A stretch of DNA of 64,000 bases from Alcanivorax sp. 1008 (GTDB lineage Bacteria > Pseudomonadota > Gammaproteobacteria > Pseudomonadales > Alcanivoracaceae): contig NZ_JAFMPS010000006.1 of the NCBI RefSeq assembly GCF_020667895.1, forward strand, positions 1-64,000, given 5' to 3'. Numbering within the stretch: position 1 is the stretch's first letter; each line of letters starts with the position of its first letter. Of this stretch, positions 46,021 through 55,477 are shown in pieces. The notes below the pieces were generated by a model. That model did not search any database. It was not told where the DNA came from and worked only from the letters and a program-made list of their open reading frames with translations. The translations under genes and the position numbers were made by a program.

Positions 46021-47892
46021 ATGAGTGAGCAGCATTGGGACTATCTGATTCAGGGCGCTACCGTATTTGATGGTAGTGGTGCACCTCCCGTGCGTGAAGA
46101 TATCGCCGTGGCAGGCGGCCGCATTGCCGCCCGTGGCGCCAACCTGGATGGGGGCAATGCGCGCAAGGTTATTGATGCCAACGGCCGCTGGGCCATGCCC
46201 GGCCTGTTCGATATTCACACCCATTATGATCTGGAGCTGGAAGTGGCTCCGGGCCTGCCGGAATCCGTACGTCATGGCACCACCACGGTAGTGATTGCCA
46301 ACTGCAGTCTCGGTCTGGCCTTTGGGGCTCAGCGTAAAAATGGCGCCGATCCCATCGTTGACTGCTATGCCCGGGTGGAAAATATTCCGAAGTCCGTATT
46401 GCGCGCCACCGCCGATAAAGTCGACTGGCATAGCCCGCGTGAATATTTGCAGCACCTGAATAAACTCAGCCTTGGCCCCAATGTGGTCACTCTGCTGCCG
46501 CACTCCATGCTGCGTATTGAAGTGATGGGCTTTCAGGACAGTATTTCCCGTGATCCCACGGAAGAAGAGTTGCAGAAAATGGAAGCCTTGCTGGAGCAGG
46601 CGTTGGACGATGGCTATGTCGGCATGTCTACCGATGCGTTGCCGTTTCATTATCTGGCCAATCAGCCGAACACCGGCAAAACCATACCAACCCAGTTCGC
46701 CAAATACGCGGAGATCAAGCGACTCACCGAGGTGCTGCGTCGGCGCGGCGCGGTGTGGCAAGCAACACCTCCGAAAGATAGCACCATCGGCACCATTCGC
46801 ACCTTTCTACTCAGCTGCGGCCGGCTCCATGGCAAACCGCTGAAGACTACCGTGGTAGCGGCGCTGGATGTGCAGGCGAACAGAAAAATCGTGCGTCTTG
46901 GCCGGCTGCTGGCGCGCGTCTTGAACTCCCGTTTTCTCGGCGGTGACTTTCACCTGCAGGCGCTGGCGGCGCCGTTCAAAGTTTGGTCGGATGGTGCGGT
47001 AACGCCACTTTCCGAGGAAATCCCCGAGCTGCGCGCACTAAATGAAATTGATCTGGAAGATCGCCCCGCGCGCCGCCGAGTGTTGGATGATCCGGCTTAT
47101 ATCGAACAGTTCAAAGCCATGTGGATGCACGGCAAGACTGGCTTCGGCCCCGCGCGACTAAAACGTCTGCTGCGTCTGGAAGACTACGCCTTCAACCGCA
47201 CCCTGGAAGACATGGTGATTGACCTGTGTCCGCTAAAGGTCTGGCAGGGTATGAATTTCCAACAAGTTTTTGATCGTGTGCTTAACGCCAATAGTAAAAT
47301 GGGGGCAGCCCCCGCCGGCGAGGAGCAGCAGGTCATAGCGGAGTTCTTTGCTCAGGTGCAAGACGAAGCCGATTTTATGCTGGGCATGCTGCGCGCCTTT
47401 GATCTGGAGCTGAGCTGGTACACCGTGTCTGCCAATCGCGACGAAAATATGGTGCGCGAATTGCTCATGGATCCGCTGCTGCTACCGGGCTTCAATGACT
47501 GTGGCGCTCACCTCACCAATATGGCGTTCTACGATGGCAACTTGCGGGCCCTGAAGTTGGCCGCCCAAGGTGGCCAGCAGGATGTGGCCTATATGGTTAA
47601 ACGCCTGACTCGTGATGCTGCCGAGGTATTTCGGGTAAAGGGCGGGCGCATGGAAGTTGGCGATCAAGCCGACTTGATTCTCATTGATCCCGAAGCGCTG
47701 CAGCAATTTGATCATCACGACAGTGCGCGGCGCATCTACCGCGACGAGTTCCAACACGATCAACTGGTGAATCGCACCGATGGCGTCGTGCCGCTGGTGA
47801 TGGTCAATGGCCATCCCGCCTGGAGTAGCGATCACTTTGAAGCGCCGTTTGGCAAACAACAGTTGGGTACGGTGCTGGAGACCGTGTTTTGA
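46021..47892 (+). CDS. Amidohydrolase of N-acyl-D-amino-acid deacylase type
   Basis: A 623-residue metal-dependent TIM-barrel hydrolase. The metal motif DIHTHYDLELE is at about residues 64-74. The dihydroorotase/D-aminoacylase start region (IQGATVFDGSGAPPV) and end region (GRMEVGDQADLILIDPEALQ) are both typical. Physiological substrate unknown. Its stop overlaps the start of a methyltransferase, so the two work in one operon. Confidence 0.82.
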   Translation: MSEQHWDYLIQGATVFDGSGAPPVREDIAVAGGRIAARGANLDGGNARKVIDANGRWAMPGLFDIHTHYDLELEVAPGLPESVRHGTTTVVIANCSLGLAFGAQRKNGADPIVDCYARVENIPKSVLRATADKVDWHSPREYLQHLNKLSLGPNVVTLLPHSMLRIEVMGFQDSISRDPTEEELQKMEALLEQALDDGYVGMSTDALPFHYLANQPNTGKTIPTQFAKYAEIKRLTEVLRRRGAVWQATPPKDSTIGTIRTFLLSCGRLHGKPLKTTVVAALDVQANRKIVRLGRLLARVLNSRFLGGDFHLQALAAPFKVWSDGAVTPLSEEIPELRALNEIDLEDRPARRRVLDDPAYIEQFKAMWMHGKTGFGPARLKRLLRLEDYAFNRTLEDMVIDLCPLKVWQGMNFQQVFDRVLNANSKMGAAPAGEEQQVIAEFFAQVQDEADFMLGMLRAFDLELSWYTVSANRDENMVRELLMDPLLLPGFNDCGAHLTNMAFYDGNLRALKLAAQGGQQDVAYMVKRLTRDAAEVFRVKGGRMEVGDQADLILIDPEALQQFDHHDSARRIYRDEFQHDQLVNRTDGVVPLVMVNGHPAWSSDHFEAPFGKQQLGTVLETVF

Positions 47893-48557
47893 GTGATCAG
47901 GAACAGCAGATACTGCATAGCTGGGAAGTTAACGCTGCGCCGTGGACGCAGGTGGTTCGCAATCAGGAGATTGCCAGCCGAAAGCTGGTGACGGATGCCG
48001 CCATTATCGAAGCGATAAAGATACGTTGCCCAGCCACCGTACTGGACATCGGTTGCGGCGAAGGCTGGTTGGCGCGCAGGCTGGCAGACCAGGGCATGCA
48101 GGTAACCGGTGTCGACGCTATTCCTGCATTGATAGGCACCGCCCGCGCGGCGGGTGGGGCAGACTATTACCAGCTTAGCTACCAGCAACTGGTGGCCGGA
48201 GAGCTACGGCAACGCTTCGATGTGCTGGTGTGTAATTTCTCCTTGCTCGGAGAGACATCGGTAGAAAACCTGCTGGCGGGTTTGCCCGCCATGCTTAGTC
48301 CTGGTGGTAGCCTGCTCATACAAACTTTGCATCCGACAAGTGCCTGTGGAGACCAGCCCTATCAAGACGGCTGGCGCGAAGGAAGCTGGCAGGGGTTTAG
48401 TGATGCATTCTCCCGCCCGGCACCTTGGTATTTCCGCACGCTAGAGGGATGGTTGGCACTGTTTGCTCACACTGGCTGGCAGTGTGAGCAGCAGATTGAG
48501 CCGGCTTATCAGGATGGGCGAATAGCGTCGGTGATCTTTGTATTGGCACCATCTTGA
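47889..48557 (+). CDS. Class I SAM-dependent methyltransferase
   Basis: A 222-residue methyltransferase with motif I VLDIGCGEGWLARRLA, motif II VTGVDAIPALI, and FDVLVCNFSLLGE. Start is TTG 47889, which overlaps the amidohydrolase stop as TTGA; no better start is seen. Small-molecule type; the substrate may be the product of the amidohydrolase step (inference from coupling). Confidence 0.82.
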   Translation: MSDQEQQILHSWEVNAAPWTQVVRNQEIASRKLVTDAAIIEAIKIRCPATVLDIGCGEGWLARRLADQGMQVTGVDAIPALIGTARAAGGADYYQLSYQQLVAGELRQRFDVLVCNFSLLGETSVENLLAGLPAMLSPGGSLLIQTLHPTSACGDQPYQDGWREGSWQGFSDAFSRPAPWYFRTLEGWLALFAHTGWQCEQQIEPAYQDGRIASVIFVLAPS

Positions 48558-48589
48558 TAGCACGGCTCGCTGTCTGAGCTAGTGCCTGG

Positions 48590-48841
48590 TCACGCCTTCT
48601 TAATCAGGCTGATTAGGTAGAGCAAGATAACCGCGCCGATGGTGGCCATAATAATGGAGCCCAATAGGCCTCCCGCTGTTATTCCGACCAGGCCGAATAG
48701 AAAGCCACCCAGCACAGAGCCAATAATGCCGACAATAATATTGCCGATCACGCCAAAGCCTTTGCCTTTAACGATGTTGCCAGCAAGCCAGCCGACCAGT
48801 GCGCCAATTGCCAAAAAGATAAGAAAGCTGATGATATCCAT
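48590..48841 (-). CDS. GlsB/YeaQ/YmgE-family small membrane protein
   Basis: An 83-residue, four-helix, glycine-rich protein (FLIFLAIGALVGWLAGNIVKGKGFGVIG...) of the transglycosylase-associated protein family. Members are often induced by stress; no enzymatic role is established. The start MDIISFLIFLAIG was chosen; GGAGAC lies just before. Monocistronic. Confidence 0.88.
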   Translation of the reverse strand: MDIISFLIFLAIGALVGWLAGNIVKGKGFGVIGNIIVGIIGSVLGGFLFGLVGITAGGLLGSIIMATIGAVILLYLISLIKKA

Positions 48842-48931
48842 GTCTCCTCCAGTTTTGTTTCCAGTCCAAAAGGTATATGACAGCAATAGTGGCCGCAGCG
48901 CCAGTGTCAATGATGGTGCCAGGAAAGCCTA

Positions 48932-49765
48932 TTAATATCCTGTAGTTAGCCAGTCAGGCAGGGCGATAGTCGCGCCATCACTCTGCGCATCAGTGGCCTT
49001 GGCGAGCCTTTCGATACGCTTTTCTGTCAGCGGGTGAGTGGCCAGTATTTCCGGCATCAATCCCGACCCCATTGTTTGAAGCTTTTCAAACAGGGTGGCA
49101 GCGCCATTCAAGTGGCCGTAGTGCGCTAGCATGGCCTCTATGGCTTGCTGATCAGCAGCGTTTTCCTGCCCGCGAGAGAAGCTCAGCCCGGTGAGCATGC
49201 CTACGTTGCCGACGATTCGTTGCGCCATTGCCGAATCAGATACGCCGCTGATTGCGCTTAAACCAAGCGCCACTGCTGCGCCACGCCCCAGCGCCGTTAT
49301 TGGATCACGGTGTTTGATATGGGCGATTTCGTGGGCCATCACCATGGCCAGCGCGTTTTCCGTATCGAGGCTATTGAGCAGGCCGCTGTAAATGACAACG
49401 TTGCCACCCAGAGTGGCAAATGCATTGATAACCTCGTCATCTTCCACGTAGCGCACATGAATGGTTGTGTCTGGCCCCAGATCCATAGCGGGAGAAAGGC
49501 GGTCCGCAAGATCTTGCAGCCAACGCTGTTTGCGTAATGCGGTTTCAGATAGCTCTACAGGTCGCTGGGCTAGATAGGCGTCAGACCAGCGATTTTCCTG
49601 AGCCATTGGTATCTGGCGCGCCAGCCAGCCTGCGCCCAGTGACAACGCTAGCACTAGCAGTGTTGCCGCTAGCGCGACCGCGGCCAGCATCCAGAAAAAG
49701 TCCACTAGCGGATGCTGGTCGCTGACATTGATGCCTTCCGGCGGCGGGCGGTTTTCGTATTCCAT
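48932..49765 (-). CDS. M48-family metallopeptidase
   Basis: A 277-residue membrane-anchored zinc protease. One TM helix spans about 25-50. The HEIAH zinc site (AMVMAHEIAHIKHRDP) is near residue 145, with a third ligand expected in the QENAADQQAIE helix. The C-terminal THPLTEKRIERL is typical. Like HtpX/BepA-type enzymes it may act in envelope quality control. The stop-start overlap with the upstream YbjQ-like gene (TAATG) makes an operon of three genes 48932-50535. Confidence 0.88.
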   Translation of the reverse strand: MEYENRPPPEGINVSDQHPLVDFFWMLAAVALAATLLVLALSLGAGWLARQIPMAQENRWSDAYLAQRPVELSETALRKQRWLQDLADRLSPAMDLGPDTTIHVRYVEDDEVINAFATLGGNVVIYSGLLNSLDTENALAMVMAHEIAHIKHRDPITALGRGAAVALGLSAISGVSDSAMAQRIVGNVGMLTGLSFSRGQENAADQQAIEAMLAHYGHLNGAATLFEKLQTMGSGLMPEILATHPLTEKRIERLAKATDAQSDGATIALPDWLTTGY

Positions 49766-50217
49766 TAGTCAGTCTTGCCCGCCACAAGTGCGGTGCCGTA
49801 GGCATACACCTCTACGCTGAAGGATTGTCCTGAGGTGCCCTGACCGATGGACGAGGTTTCCAGCTTTACGTTGAAGATCTGGGTGGCGCCATGTGCTCGG
49901 GCTTCCTCTTTCATACGCAGAATAGCTTCCCGGCGCGCTCGCTCTACCAGCGTTTCGAATGAGGTTACGCGGCCGCCTATAAGGTTGCGCAGCGCGGCGG
50001 CGGTCATTTTGAAGTAGTCCACTGCTACCACCACATTGCCGCCTACCAGTACAGGTGTTGTGGGCGTAGAGCTCGGAGGAGGAAAGCGTGCACTGAAGGC
50101 AAGCACGTCGCGATATTCTTCCTCGCGAGTGCGGATTGATATGAAATGCCGCTTTTCCGCAATCCGCCCGAACACATAGCCCGTGGTTAGCAGGCCAAGG
50201 AGTATCAGAATATCCAT
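49765..50217 (-). CDS. YbjQ-like (heavy-metal-binding, UPF0145) protein with N-terminal TM
   Basis: 150 residues. An N-terminal TM (ILILLGLLTTGYVFG) is followed by a YbjQ/DUF74 domain (TSFETLVERARREAILRMKEEARAHGATQIFNVKLE). The second of two YbjQ-domain genes in a row, here membrane-anchored, coupled to an M48 protease. Function of the family is not established despite the heavy-metal name. Confidence 0.8.
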   Translation of the reverse strand: MDILILLGLLTTGYVFGRIAEKRHFISIRTREEEYRDVLAFSARFPPPSSTPTTPVLVGGNVVVAVDYFKMTAAALRNLIGGRVTSFETLVERARREAILRMKEEARAHGATQIFNVKLETSSIGQGTSGQSFSVEVYAYGTALVAGKTD

Positions 50218-50220
50218 GGT

Positions 50221-50535
50221 TTACTCCAGAACAACGGCCGTGCCGTAGGCAAACAACTCCGCGGCTCCCGCTGAGACAGACGAAGTGGAGAAGCGCACAT
50301 TGATAACCGCGTTAGCGCCCATGCCCTTGGCCTGATCGACCATCCGCTGAACCGCTTCATCTCGAGCTTCCTGCAGCAATTCGGTGTAGCCCTTCAGCTC
50401 GCCTCCGACGATGTTCTTCAGGCCGGCGAGAAAGTCCTTGCCCAGATGCTTCGCCCGCACGGTGTTTCCCTGTGCCATACCCAAGTGCTTAATCACCTTG
50501 CGGCCGGGAATAATCTCGATATTGCTTACCAGCAT
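50221..50535 (-). CDS. YbjQ-family (UPF0145) protein
   Basis: A 104-residue protein with the complete YbjQ pattern: IEIIPGRKVIKHLGMAQGNTVRAKH, then GGELKGYTELLQEARDEAVQRM and GANAVINVRFSTSSV. It probably forms a pentameric ring as in solved relatives. First gene of the YbjQ-YbjQ-M48 operon, 3 bases before the next gene. Confidence 0.9.
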   Translation of the reverse strand: MLVSNIEIIPGRKVIKHLGMAQGNTVRAKHLGKDFLAGLKNIVGGELKGYTELLQEARDEAVQRMVDQAKGMGANAVINVRFSTSSVSAGAAELFAYGTAVVLE

Positions 50536-50846
50536 GAATGTTGCTCCAGTTGTTCAGGGTTAAATGGAAGGGCGGCTGCCGGAATGCTGGCGTGTCGCTC
50601 TCAGTGAGTTATACCCCATAAGCGAATGGCAGCGAATAGGGTCGCTGGAAGCTGTCCAAGAAAACTATCGAACTGCTCTTCATTAACGTGCCTTCTTATT
50701 GCTCTGGCGACGTCTCGTATGGCAGTTCCAGTTGAGAGTCAGCGGCGACACGCCTGCAGTACACCTGGTGTCATGGTGTCGATACCTTGCATACGCAGGG
50801 AGCTATGCTTGCTAATTAAAGAGCCAATGCATTACGCGATCTACTT
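50536..50846. other. Intergenic region without a supported gene
   Basis: 311 bases between lysE and the YbjQ operon. A minus-strand frame with an in-frame TGA encodes a segment like IRDVARAIRRHVNEEQFDSF (about 50790-50605), faintly reminiscent of a DUF2267 tail, so a decayed gene is possible. The 74-codon plus-strand frame at 50626 has no recognisable composition. I call neither. Confidence 0.4.
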
Positions 50847-51464
50847 CTAGGTCTTTGCTATTAGATATAAGCCTGAGCCTGTCATCACTCCACCGGCTGT
50901 CACCTTGAGTGCGCGCCCTGCGCCATGGCTTTTTGCGAAAGACACTATGGCTGTGGCGAAGTATGCGTATGCTAATTTAGCGCCACCAACTGTAGTCACG
51001 GTTAAAGCCGAGATCATTAGTATATCCACCTCGGTAATATTGGCCAGATCAACGAAGGCTGGGAAAAGGCTTGCGTAGAAAAATATTGCTTTTATGTCTC
51101 CCAGGGTGAGAAGTAGCCCGGAGAAAAAGCTCGCCGATAGTTCTGGTCTTGACTGATCAAACTTCGCAATTGGCATAGAAGCGCTTGATTTCATCAGGCC
51201 TATGCCAAACCAAATAAGATAGGCGCCTGCCAAGTACCTCAGAATAAGAAAAAAAGCACCCATGGTTTCCGCTAACGCCGCCATCCCTAGAATGGCACAA
51301 AGCACAAAGACGAGGTCGCCGACTACGATGCCTGCCGCCACGGCGCAGCCGTTGATAAATCCGGCGGAGGAGGAGCGCGCAATGACCAGTGCAACACTAG
51401 CGCTGGGCACTAAGGCTAGACCTGCCATTACAGCAAACAAAGCCAATATTTCCATTAAGCCCAT
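50847..51464 (-). CDS. LysE/RhtB-family amino acid exporter
   Basis: A 205-residue inner-membrane protein of six hydrophobic segments. Start at MGLMEILALFAVMAGLALVPSASV; the frame extends 53 codons upstream without conserved content and overlaps the next gene. The LysE signature appears as PSASVALVIARSSSAGFINGCAVAAGI and LGDIKAIFFYASLFPAFV. Substrate unknown; family members export lysine, homoserine or threonine. Confidence 0.85.
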   Translation of the reverse strand: MGLMEILALFAVMAGLALVPSASVALVIARSSSAGFINGCAVAAGIVVGDLVFVLCAILGMAALAETMGAFFLILRYLAGAYLIWFGIGLMKSSASMPIAKFDQSRPELSASFFSGLLLTLGDIKAIFFYASLFPAFVDLANITEVDILMISALTVTTVGGAKLAYAYFATAIVSFAKSHGAGRALKVTAGGVMTGSGLYLIAKT

Positions 51465-51633
51465 ATCGGCTCCTGTGCCTGATGGTGGCGAGTCGATTCG
51501 TGATAGCCTAAGCCTAGGTGATGCGAAATCATAGGGCTCCATATGAACGGCTGGCAACTCGGGAAACATCCCAGAGCGGTTCCCAAAAAAGCGGCCGATT
51601 AAGAAGTCTAATAAAGAATCCAAGGTTGGGGCT

Positions 51634-52086
51634 ATGGACTTCTTCGATTCCTACATACTGCAGGGCCTGTCGGTTTTCTTCCTGAGTTTCTGGAAGACCT
51701 GGTTGGGCCCGGCTCTGAGTGCTCCCTACGGATTCTCCTATTGGGAAATGATCTTCTGGAACGTAAGTGGCGCCATGCTCAGTGCCACAGTGACGCTTCA
51801 CTTCAGTCGTAACATAAATTTGTTGGTTCGGCGGCTGCTGCCAAAAAAAGATACCACACCGAGATTTCGCGGGAACTTGAGACGGTACGTACGGTTCTGG
51901 CGACGTTATGGCTTCTATTTTGTAATGTTATTGACGCCTGTGCTTGTTGGCATACCTTTGGGTGCCTGGATTTCAGCAAGGCTTGGTACGCGCAAGTCGC
52001 GTATTTTATTGATGCTGGCCACTTTCTCGGTGTTGTGGTCTTCGGCACTATATTACGCAGCTCTTTTCGGCATTGCTTTCATATAG
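51634..52086 (+). CDS. Small polytopic membrane protein
   Basis: A 150-residue protein with three or four hydrophobic segments (about 10-30, 40-58, 95-113, 122-148) and a basic loop (RRLLPKKDTTPRFRGNLRRYVRFWRRYG). The look is of a shortened DedA/SNARE-associated or small-multidrug-export protein, but no diagnostic motif is visible. AT-richer than average. It converges with the AraC gene and overlaps it by 8 bases. Confidence 0.6.
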   Translation: MDFFDSYILQGLSVFFLSFWKTWLGPALSAPYGFSYWEMIFWNVSGAMLSATVTLHFSRNINLLVRRLLPKKDTTPRFRGNLRRYVRFWRRYGFYFVMLLTPVLVGIPLGAWISARLGTRKSRILLMLATFSVLWSSALYYAALFGIAFI

Positions 52087-53134
52087 TGGCAGCTAAAGAA
52101 ATCCTGCCGCCGCCATGGACGCGTTGCCACTTGAGCGGTGTCATCTGGCGCCACCCTTTGAAGGCGCGAATAAAGTTTGTCGCCTGCCGGTACCCTAACT
52201 GATATGCAATCTCCTCAATCGAAAAGTCTGTTGTTAGCAGCAGTTGCTCCGCCAACGCCTGTCGCGTCTCTTCCAATAAGGAGGCGTAATCCATCCCTGT
52301 TTTAGCCAGATGTCTGTGCAACGTGCGCCGGTGCATGCCCAGGTCCTCACATACGCGCTCCAGTGGCGCGCCAGCACACAGGTGTCGCATGATGCTCTGG
52401 CGCACCCGGCCGGCAAGTCCACCTCCTCTATGGCGATGACTGTCGAGCAGGCGCTCGCATTCCTGTTCACAGCGTTTGAAGAATGCCGTGTTGTGGCTGG
52501 GCAGCGGCAGCCCGCCAAGCGACCGGTGCATGCCGATAAGGTTTTCCGGCTGGTCGTAAGCCACACGCGCGCCGAAGTACTCATCCACAGCGTTGTGGTA
52601 GGGCGGTCGCGGGAAGGTGCAGGTAACCGTAGTAAGCGGCACATGCAGCGGCACCATGCTGCGCTGGATGCTGATCAGTATGGCGGCGTCGCGTTCCAGC
52701 AGGAACTGGCTAACGTCCGCCGGCAGGCCATCCACGCTCACAGTCATCAACGCCTGCTCGCCCCGGTCAAGGACTCGCGGCTGGCACCAGGCCGTGGTCA
52801 GGCGGGCATAGCGCACGCCCACTTCCACCGCCTGACGCATGGTCCGGGCGTTGAGTACCGCAAAGCCCCAGATGCCAAAGCTGGTGGCCTGATAACGGCG
52901 CCCGGCGTGCAGGCCCAGTGGCAGGCCATCGCCGAGGTGTAAAAGCAGGTTGCGGATCAGGCGCAGTTCCTGGTCAGCGCTTATCTGGGCCTCGAGGTTA
53001 GCCAGAACCTTAGCTGCGATACCGGTGCCTGCCAGACACTGGGCCCGCGTCAGGCCATATTCCTCGCCCACCTCCACGAGGATGGCGGCACTGGCTATGG
53101 GGCGGGGGAAATCCCAGTGAGCAGCAATGGCCAT
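52079..53134 (-). CDS. AraC-family regulator, divergent from MpaB-like gene
   Basis: About 351 residues. The N-terminal arabinose-binding-like domain has SFGIWGFAVLNARTMRQAVEVG, typical of this PF12625 family. The C-terminal HTH pair includes LGMHRRTLHRHLAKTGMDY and IEEIAYQLGYRQATNFIRAFKGW. The start at 53134 is preceded by AAGGACAGG. It faces away from the MpaB-like oxygenase with a 97-base gap and probably regulates it. It is the second such AraC/oxygenase divergent pair in the window. Confidence 0.88.
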   Translation of the reverse strand: MAIAAHWDFPRPIASAAILVEVGEEYGLTRAQCLAGTGIAAKVLANLEAQISADQELRLIRNLLLHLGDGLPLGLHAGRRYQATSFGIWGFAVLNARTMRQAVEVGVRYARLTTAWCQPRVLDRGEQALMTVSVDGLPADVSQFLLERDAAILISIQRSMVPLHVPLTTVTCTFPRPPYHNAVDEYFGARVAYDQPENLIGMHRSLGGLPLPSHNTAFFKRCEQECERLLDSHRHRGGGLAGRVRQSIMRHLCAGAPLERVCEDLGMHRRTLHRHLAKTGMDYASLLEETRQALAEQLLLTTDFSIEEIAYQLGYRQATNFIRAFKGWRQMTPLKWQRVHGGGRISLAATI

Positions 53135-53231
53135 GCCTGTCCTTAAAAGATTACTTATCGGCATGGTAGGCCATGGGGTCGCGCGCACGCTAGTCATAGT
53201 CTGGAGGCACGCTCACAGGGGAGATCCGCAT

Positions 53232-54284
53232 ATGACCCGCTCACAACAGACGCGCGCCCGCATCAGGCCGCACAAGGATTACGGCCTGTTTGGCCCGGAT
53301 TCCATCACCTGGCGGGTGTTCCGCTTTGCTGGCTCGGTGACGCTGGGCTTCCAGCGCACTGTAGTAGTTGAAATGTTCGAGCCGTTCCTGCTCGCCTCGG
53401 TGGATCACACCGAGGCAGTGATGAACCGCCCGGCAGTGCGTTATGACCGCACACTGCAGTACGTATCCACCATTGCTTTTCACGACAGCTCGTCGGCGGT
53501 GACCGCGGCCGACACTCTGATGAAGATTCACTCGCGTATTCGCGGCATCGAGCCGCTTAGCGGGTTGGAATACGATGCCAACCAGCCGCATGCCCAGCTG
53601 TGGATTCACCTGACCCAGTGGCACTCGGTGTTGTATGTGTACGAGAAGTTCGGCCCCGGCCCGCTGACTGAAGCGGAGGACCGTCAGTACTGGGCCGAGT
53701 GCCGTGAGGCGGCAAAGTTCCAGAGCATCAATCTTGATGAGGTGCCGCGGAACCGCGCTGAGATGCGCGCCTATTACCAGCGCATGCGGCCGCACCTGTG
53801 CGCCACAGAAACCACGCAGAAAACTGTGGCCCACCTGCTCGGCGCATCGAAGTTCCTGCTGGAAAAGGCGCCCTGGTATCTCAAGCCCGTGGCGCCGGTG
53901 GTGAACGAGGCGTTCCGCCGCGGCACCATCGCCACGCTGCCGCGTTGGCTGCGTGAGCTTGGCGGCATTCGCCAGAGTCGTGCCACAGATACGGTGATGG
54001 TTGCGCTGATGAAGGTCACCGCGCGCGTGGTGCCGAAAGGCCCGCGCACGCAGATCGGCATCTTGAAAATGATCTCACCGAACACGGTGCCGGTGGTGGG
54101 GCCAGCTTTGCTGAGACTGGCACCAGAAAACCCGGTCACTGTCAGTGCCAAGCAGGCATGGGCGACCGCCGGGCGGCCACTGCCGCGCGAGCAGTATGAT
54201 CACTTTCTTGCCACACGCCCGGTAAGGGCCGCCGCGCAGGCACCAAAAGACGAGGGTGAGGCGGCGCTGCTGCAGTTTGGTTGA
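53232..54284 (+). CDS. MpaB/Lcp-like oxygenase family (DUF2236) protein
   Basis: A 350-residue protein of the ER-bound oxygenase MpaB / latex-clearing-protein (DUF2236) group. It shows DSITWRVFRFAGSVTLGFQRTVVVEMFEP, NRPAVRYDRTLQYVSTIAF with the conserved Arg, and HLTQWHSVLYVYEKFGPG. The family contains heme b oxygenases cleaving isoprenoid or rubber chains, with many uncharacterised bacterial members. Start at MTRSQQTRARIRPHKDYG. Convergent with MOSC gene. Confidence 0.8.
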   Translation: MTRSQQTRARIRPHKDYGLFGPDSITWRVFRFAGSVTLGFQRTVVVEMFEPFLLASVDHTEAVMNRPAVRYDRTLQYVSTIAFHDSSSAVTAADTLMKIHSRIRGIEPLSGLEYDANQPHAQLWIHLTQWHSVLYVYEKFGPGPLTEAEDRQYWAECREAAKFQSINLDEVPRNRAEMRAYYQRMRPHLCATETTQKTVAHLLGASKFLLEKAPWYLKPVAPVVNEAFRRGTIATLPRWLRELGGIRQSRATDTVMVALMKVTARVVPKGPRTQIGILKMISPNTVPVVGPALLRLAPENPVTVSAKQAWATAGRPLPREQYDHFLATRPVRAAAQAPKDEGEAALLQFG

Positions 54285-54307
54285 GCGGCCTCAATGGTTA
54301 AAATATA

Positions 54308-54949
54308 TCAAACCACTACGCCGCTTCTTTGTTGAATGATGTCTCTCGCGATCATTGAGATTGGCGAATTCAACGCCTTTTTTGCCATAGATTGAGACCA
54401 TGATTTTCTATGCCACTCAATAAATATCTCATTTATAGTCGCGTAATCCTGGTCGGTGGGTTGCCATTCAATTTCACATCCAGCCTCTATCTCTCCCGGC
54501 ACTAACACTCTGGCGTAAGCACCGGGCCTTTGCGCAGCAATGAATTTTTTCGCAAATGAGCCATCCCCCATCCTTGTTGTAAATTGAGCGCAGGGAACTC
54601 TTGGGGCTGAGATTTCCAAAAGCACAGTGCCAGCTAGCAGCAAACGATCTCCAACGCGCAAATCGCCATCGTGATAGTCACTGATAGTAAGGTTCTCGCC
54701 GAAAATTCCGGGCTGAAGTTCACGGCCTAGCTGGTCTTGCCACCAGGCGTAGTCCTTCGCACTATAAAGGTATATAGCCTGATCGACCCCGCCATGAAAT
54801 TTCTTGTTTACAATCGTATCGCCGCTCAATCCAAGCTCATTAATTAAAATTGAGCCATTTTGAGGCTTCTTGAATATTCCGGTTATAACTGACTTTTTAC
54901 CAACCTGAAGTTTTTCTGGAGTAGCAGTGTTAATAGATACTACTTTCAT
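54308..54949 (-). CDS. MOSC-domain protein (YiiM-like)
   Basis: A 213-residue protein of the MOSC family. Motifs are KKFHGGVDQAIYLYSAKDYAWW, GIFGENLTI, RVGDRLLLAGTVLLEISAPRVPC with the conserved cysteine, and QRPGAYARVL. Family members bind sulfurated molybdenum cofactor or act on N-hydroxylated bases (YiiM). Visibly AT-richer than core genes, so likely acquired. No attC next to it, so not a cassette on this evidence. Confidence 0.88.
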   Translation of the reverse strand: MKVVSINTATPEKLQVGKKSVITGIFKKPQNGSILINELGLSGDTIVNKKFHGGVDQAIYLYSAKDYAWWQDQLGRELQPGIFGENLTISDYHDGDLRVGDRLLLAGTVLLEISAPRVPCAQFTTRMGDGSFAKKFIAAQRPGAYARVLVPGEIEAGCEIEWQPTDQDYATINEIFIEWHRKSWSQSMAKKALNSPISMIARDIIQQRSGVVV

Positions 54950-54974
54950 ACTAACCTCGCCACGTGGGGTTTCC

Positions 54975-55196
54975 TCATAGAAAAGACGTAGAGATATAAA
55001 GATTCTCTACCTGCTCTCTGGCCCATGGTGTTTTTCTCAAAAACTTCAGGCTGGATTTCACAGAGGGATCGTTCTTGAAGCAGTTTATGTTAATTCTAGT
55101 CGCCAGTTCTTCCCAGCCATAGTGCTCGACAAGCATTACCACGACCTTCTCAAGAGTGACGCCGTGCAATGGATTATTTGGTTGCTCGCCACTCAT
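54975..55196 (-). CDS. VF530-family (DUF2132) DNA-binding protein
   Basis: A 73-residue protein. [19 protein letters not shown], then [19 protein letters not shown] and [19 protein letters not shown], all diagnostic of VF530. The family has a DNA-binding-like helical fold; its role is unknown. AT-rich like the neighbouring MOSC gene and probably cotranscribed, with 25 bases between them. Confidence 0.92.
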   Translation of the reverse strand: MSGEQPNNPLHGVTLEKVVVMLVEHYGWEELATRININCFKNDPSVKSSLKFLRKTPWAREQVENLYISTSFL

Positions 55197-55477
55197 GTCT
55201 GAATGCGCCTGTAGATTGATTGTCGTTGAATGCCGCCGTGACAGTACTACTATAATCCATACTGAATTAACCTTTTATGCTTAACGTCGCCAACAGGAGA
55301 GCCGGCAAGGTGTCCTGATCTTCGTGGTAAATCCGGCAGCAGCCCGTCAACTGGCGGTAATTGTCATGTTATTGGCCAGATTTGCGTATGCCAACTGCGG
55401 TTTAATGCGCACGGCGCCGCGCAACAGCGCCGTCAGCACCGTCATGACAATAACTAATCACGCGGAGATGCACGGCC

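Noticed and set aside
50605-50790. Minus-strand DUF2267-like frame
   Set aside because: An in-frame TGA and no start or ribosome-binding site; similarity is weak and by eye.
50626-50850. 74-codon plus-strand frame in the gap before lysE
   Set aside because: Composition is not protein-like and it has no neighbours or ribosome-binding site to support it.
54308-55280. MOSC and VF530 genes as part of the cassette array
   Set aside because: They are AT-rich and on the same strand, but no attC core pair lies between or after them. GCTTAAC near 55280 alone is not enough.
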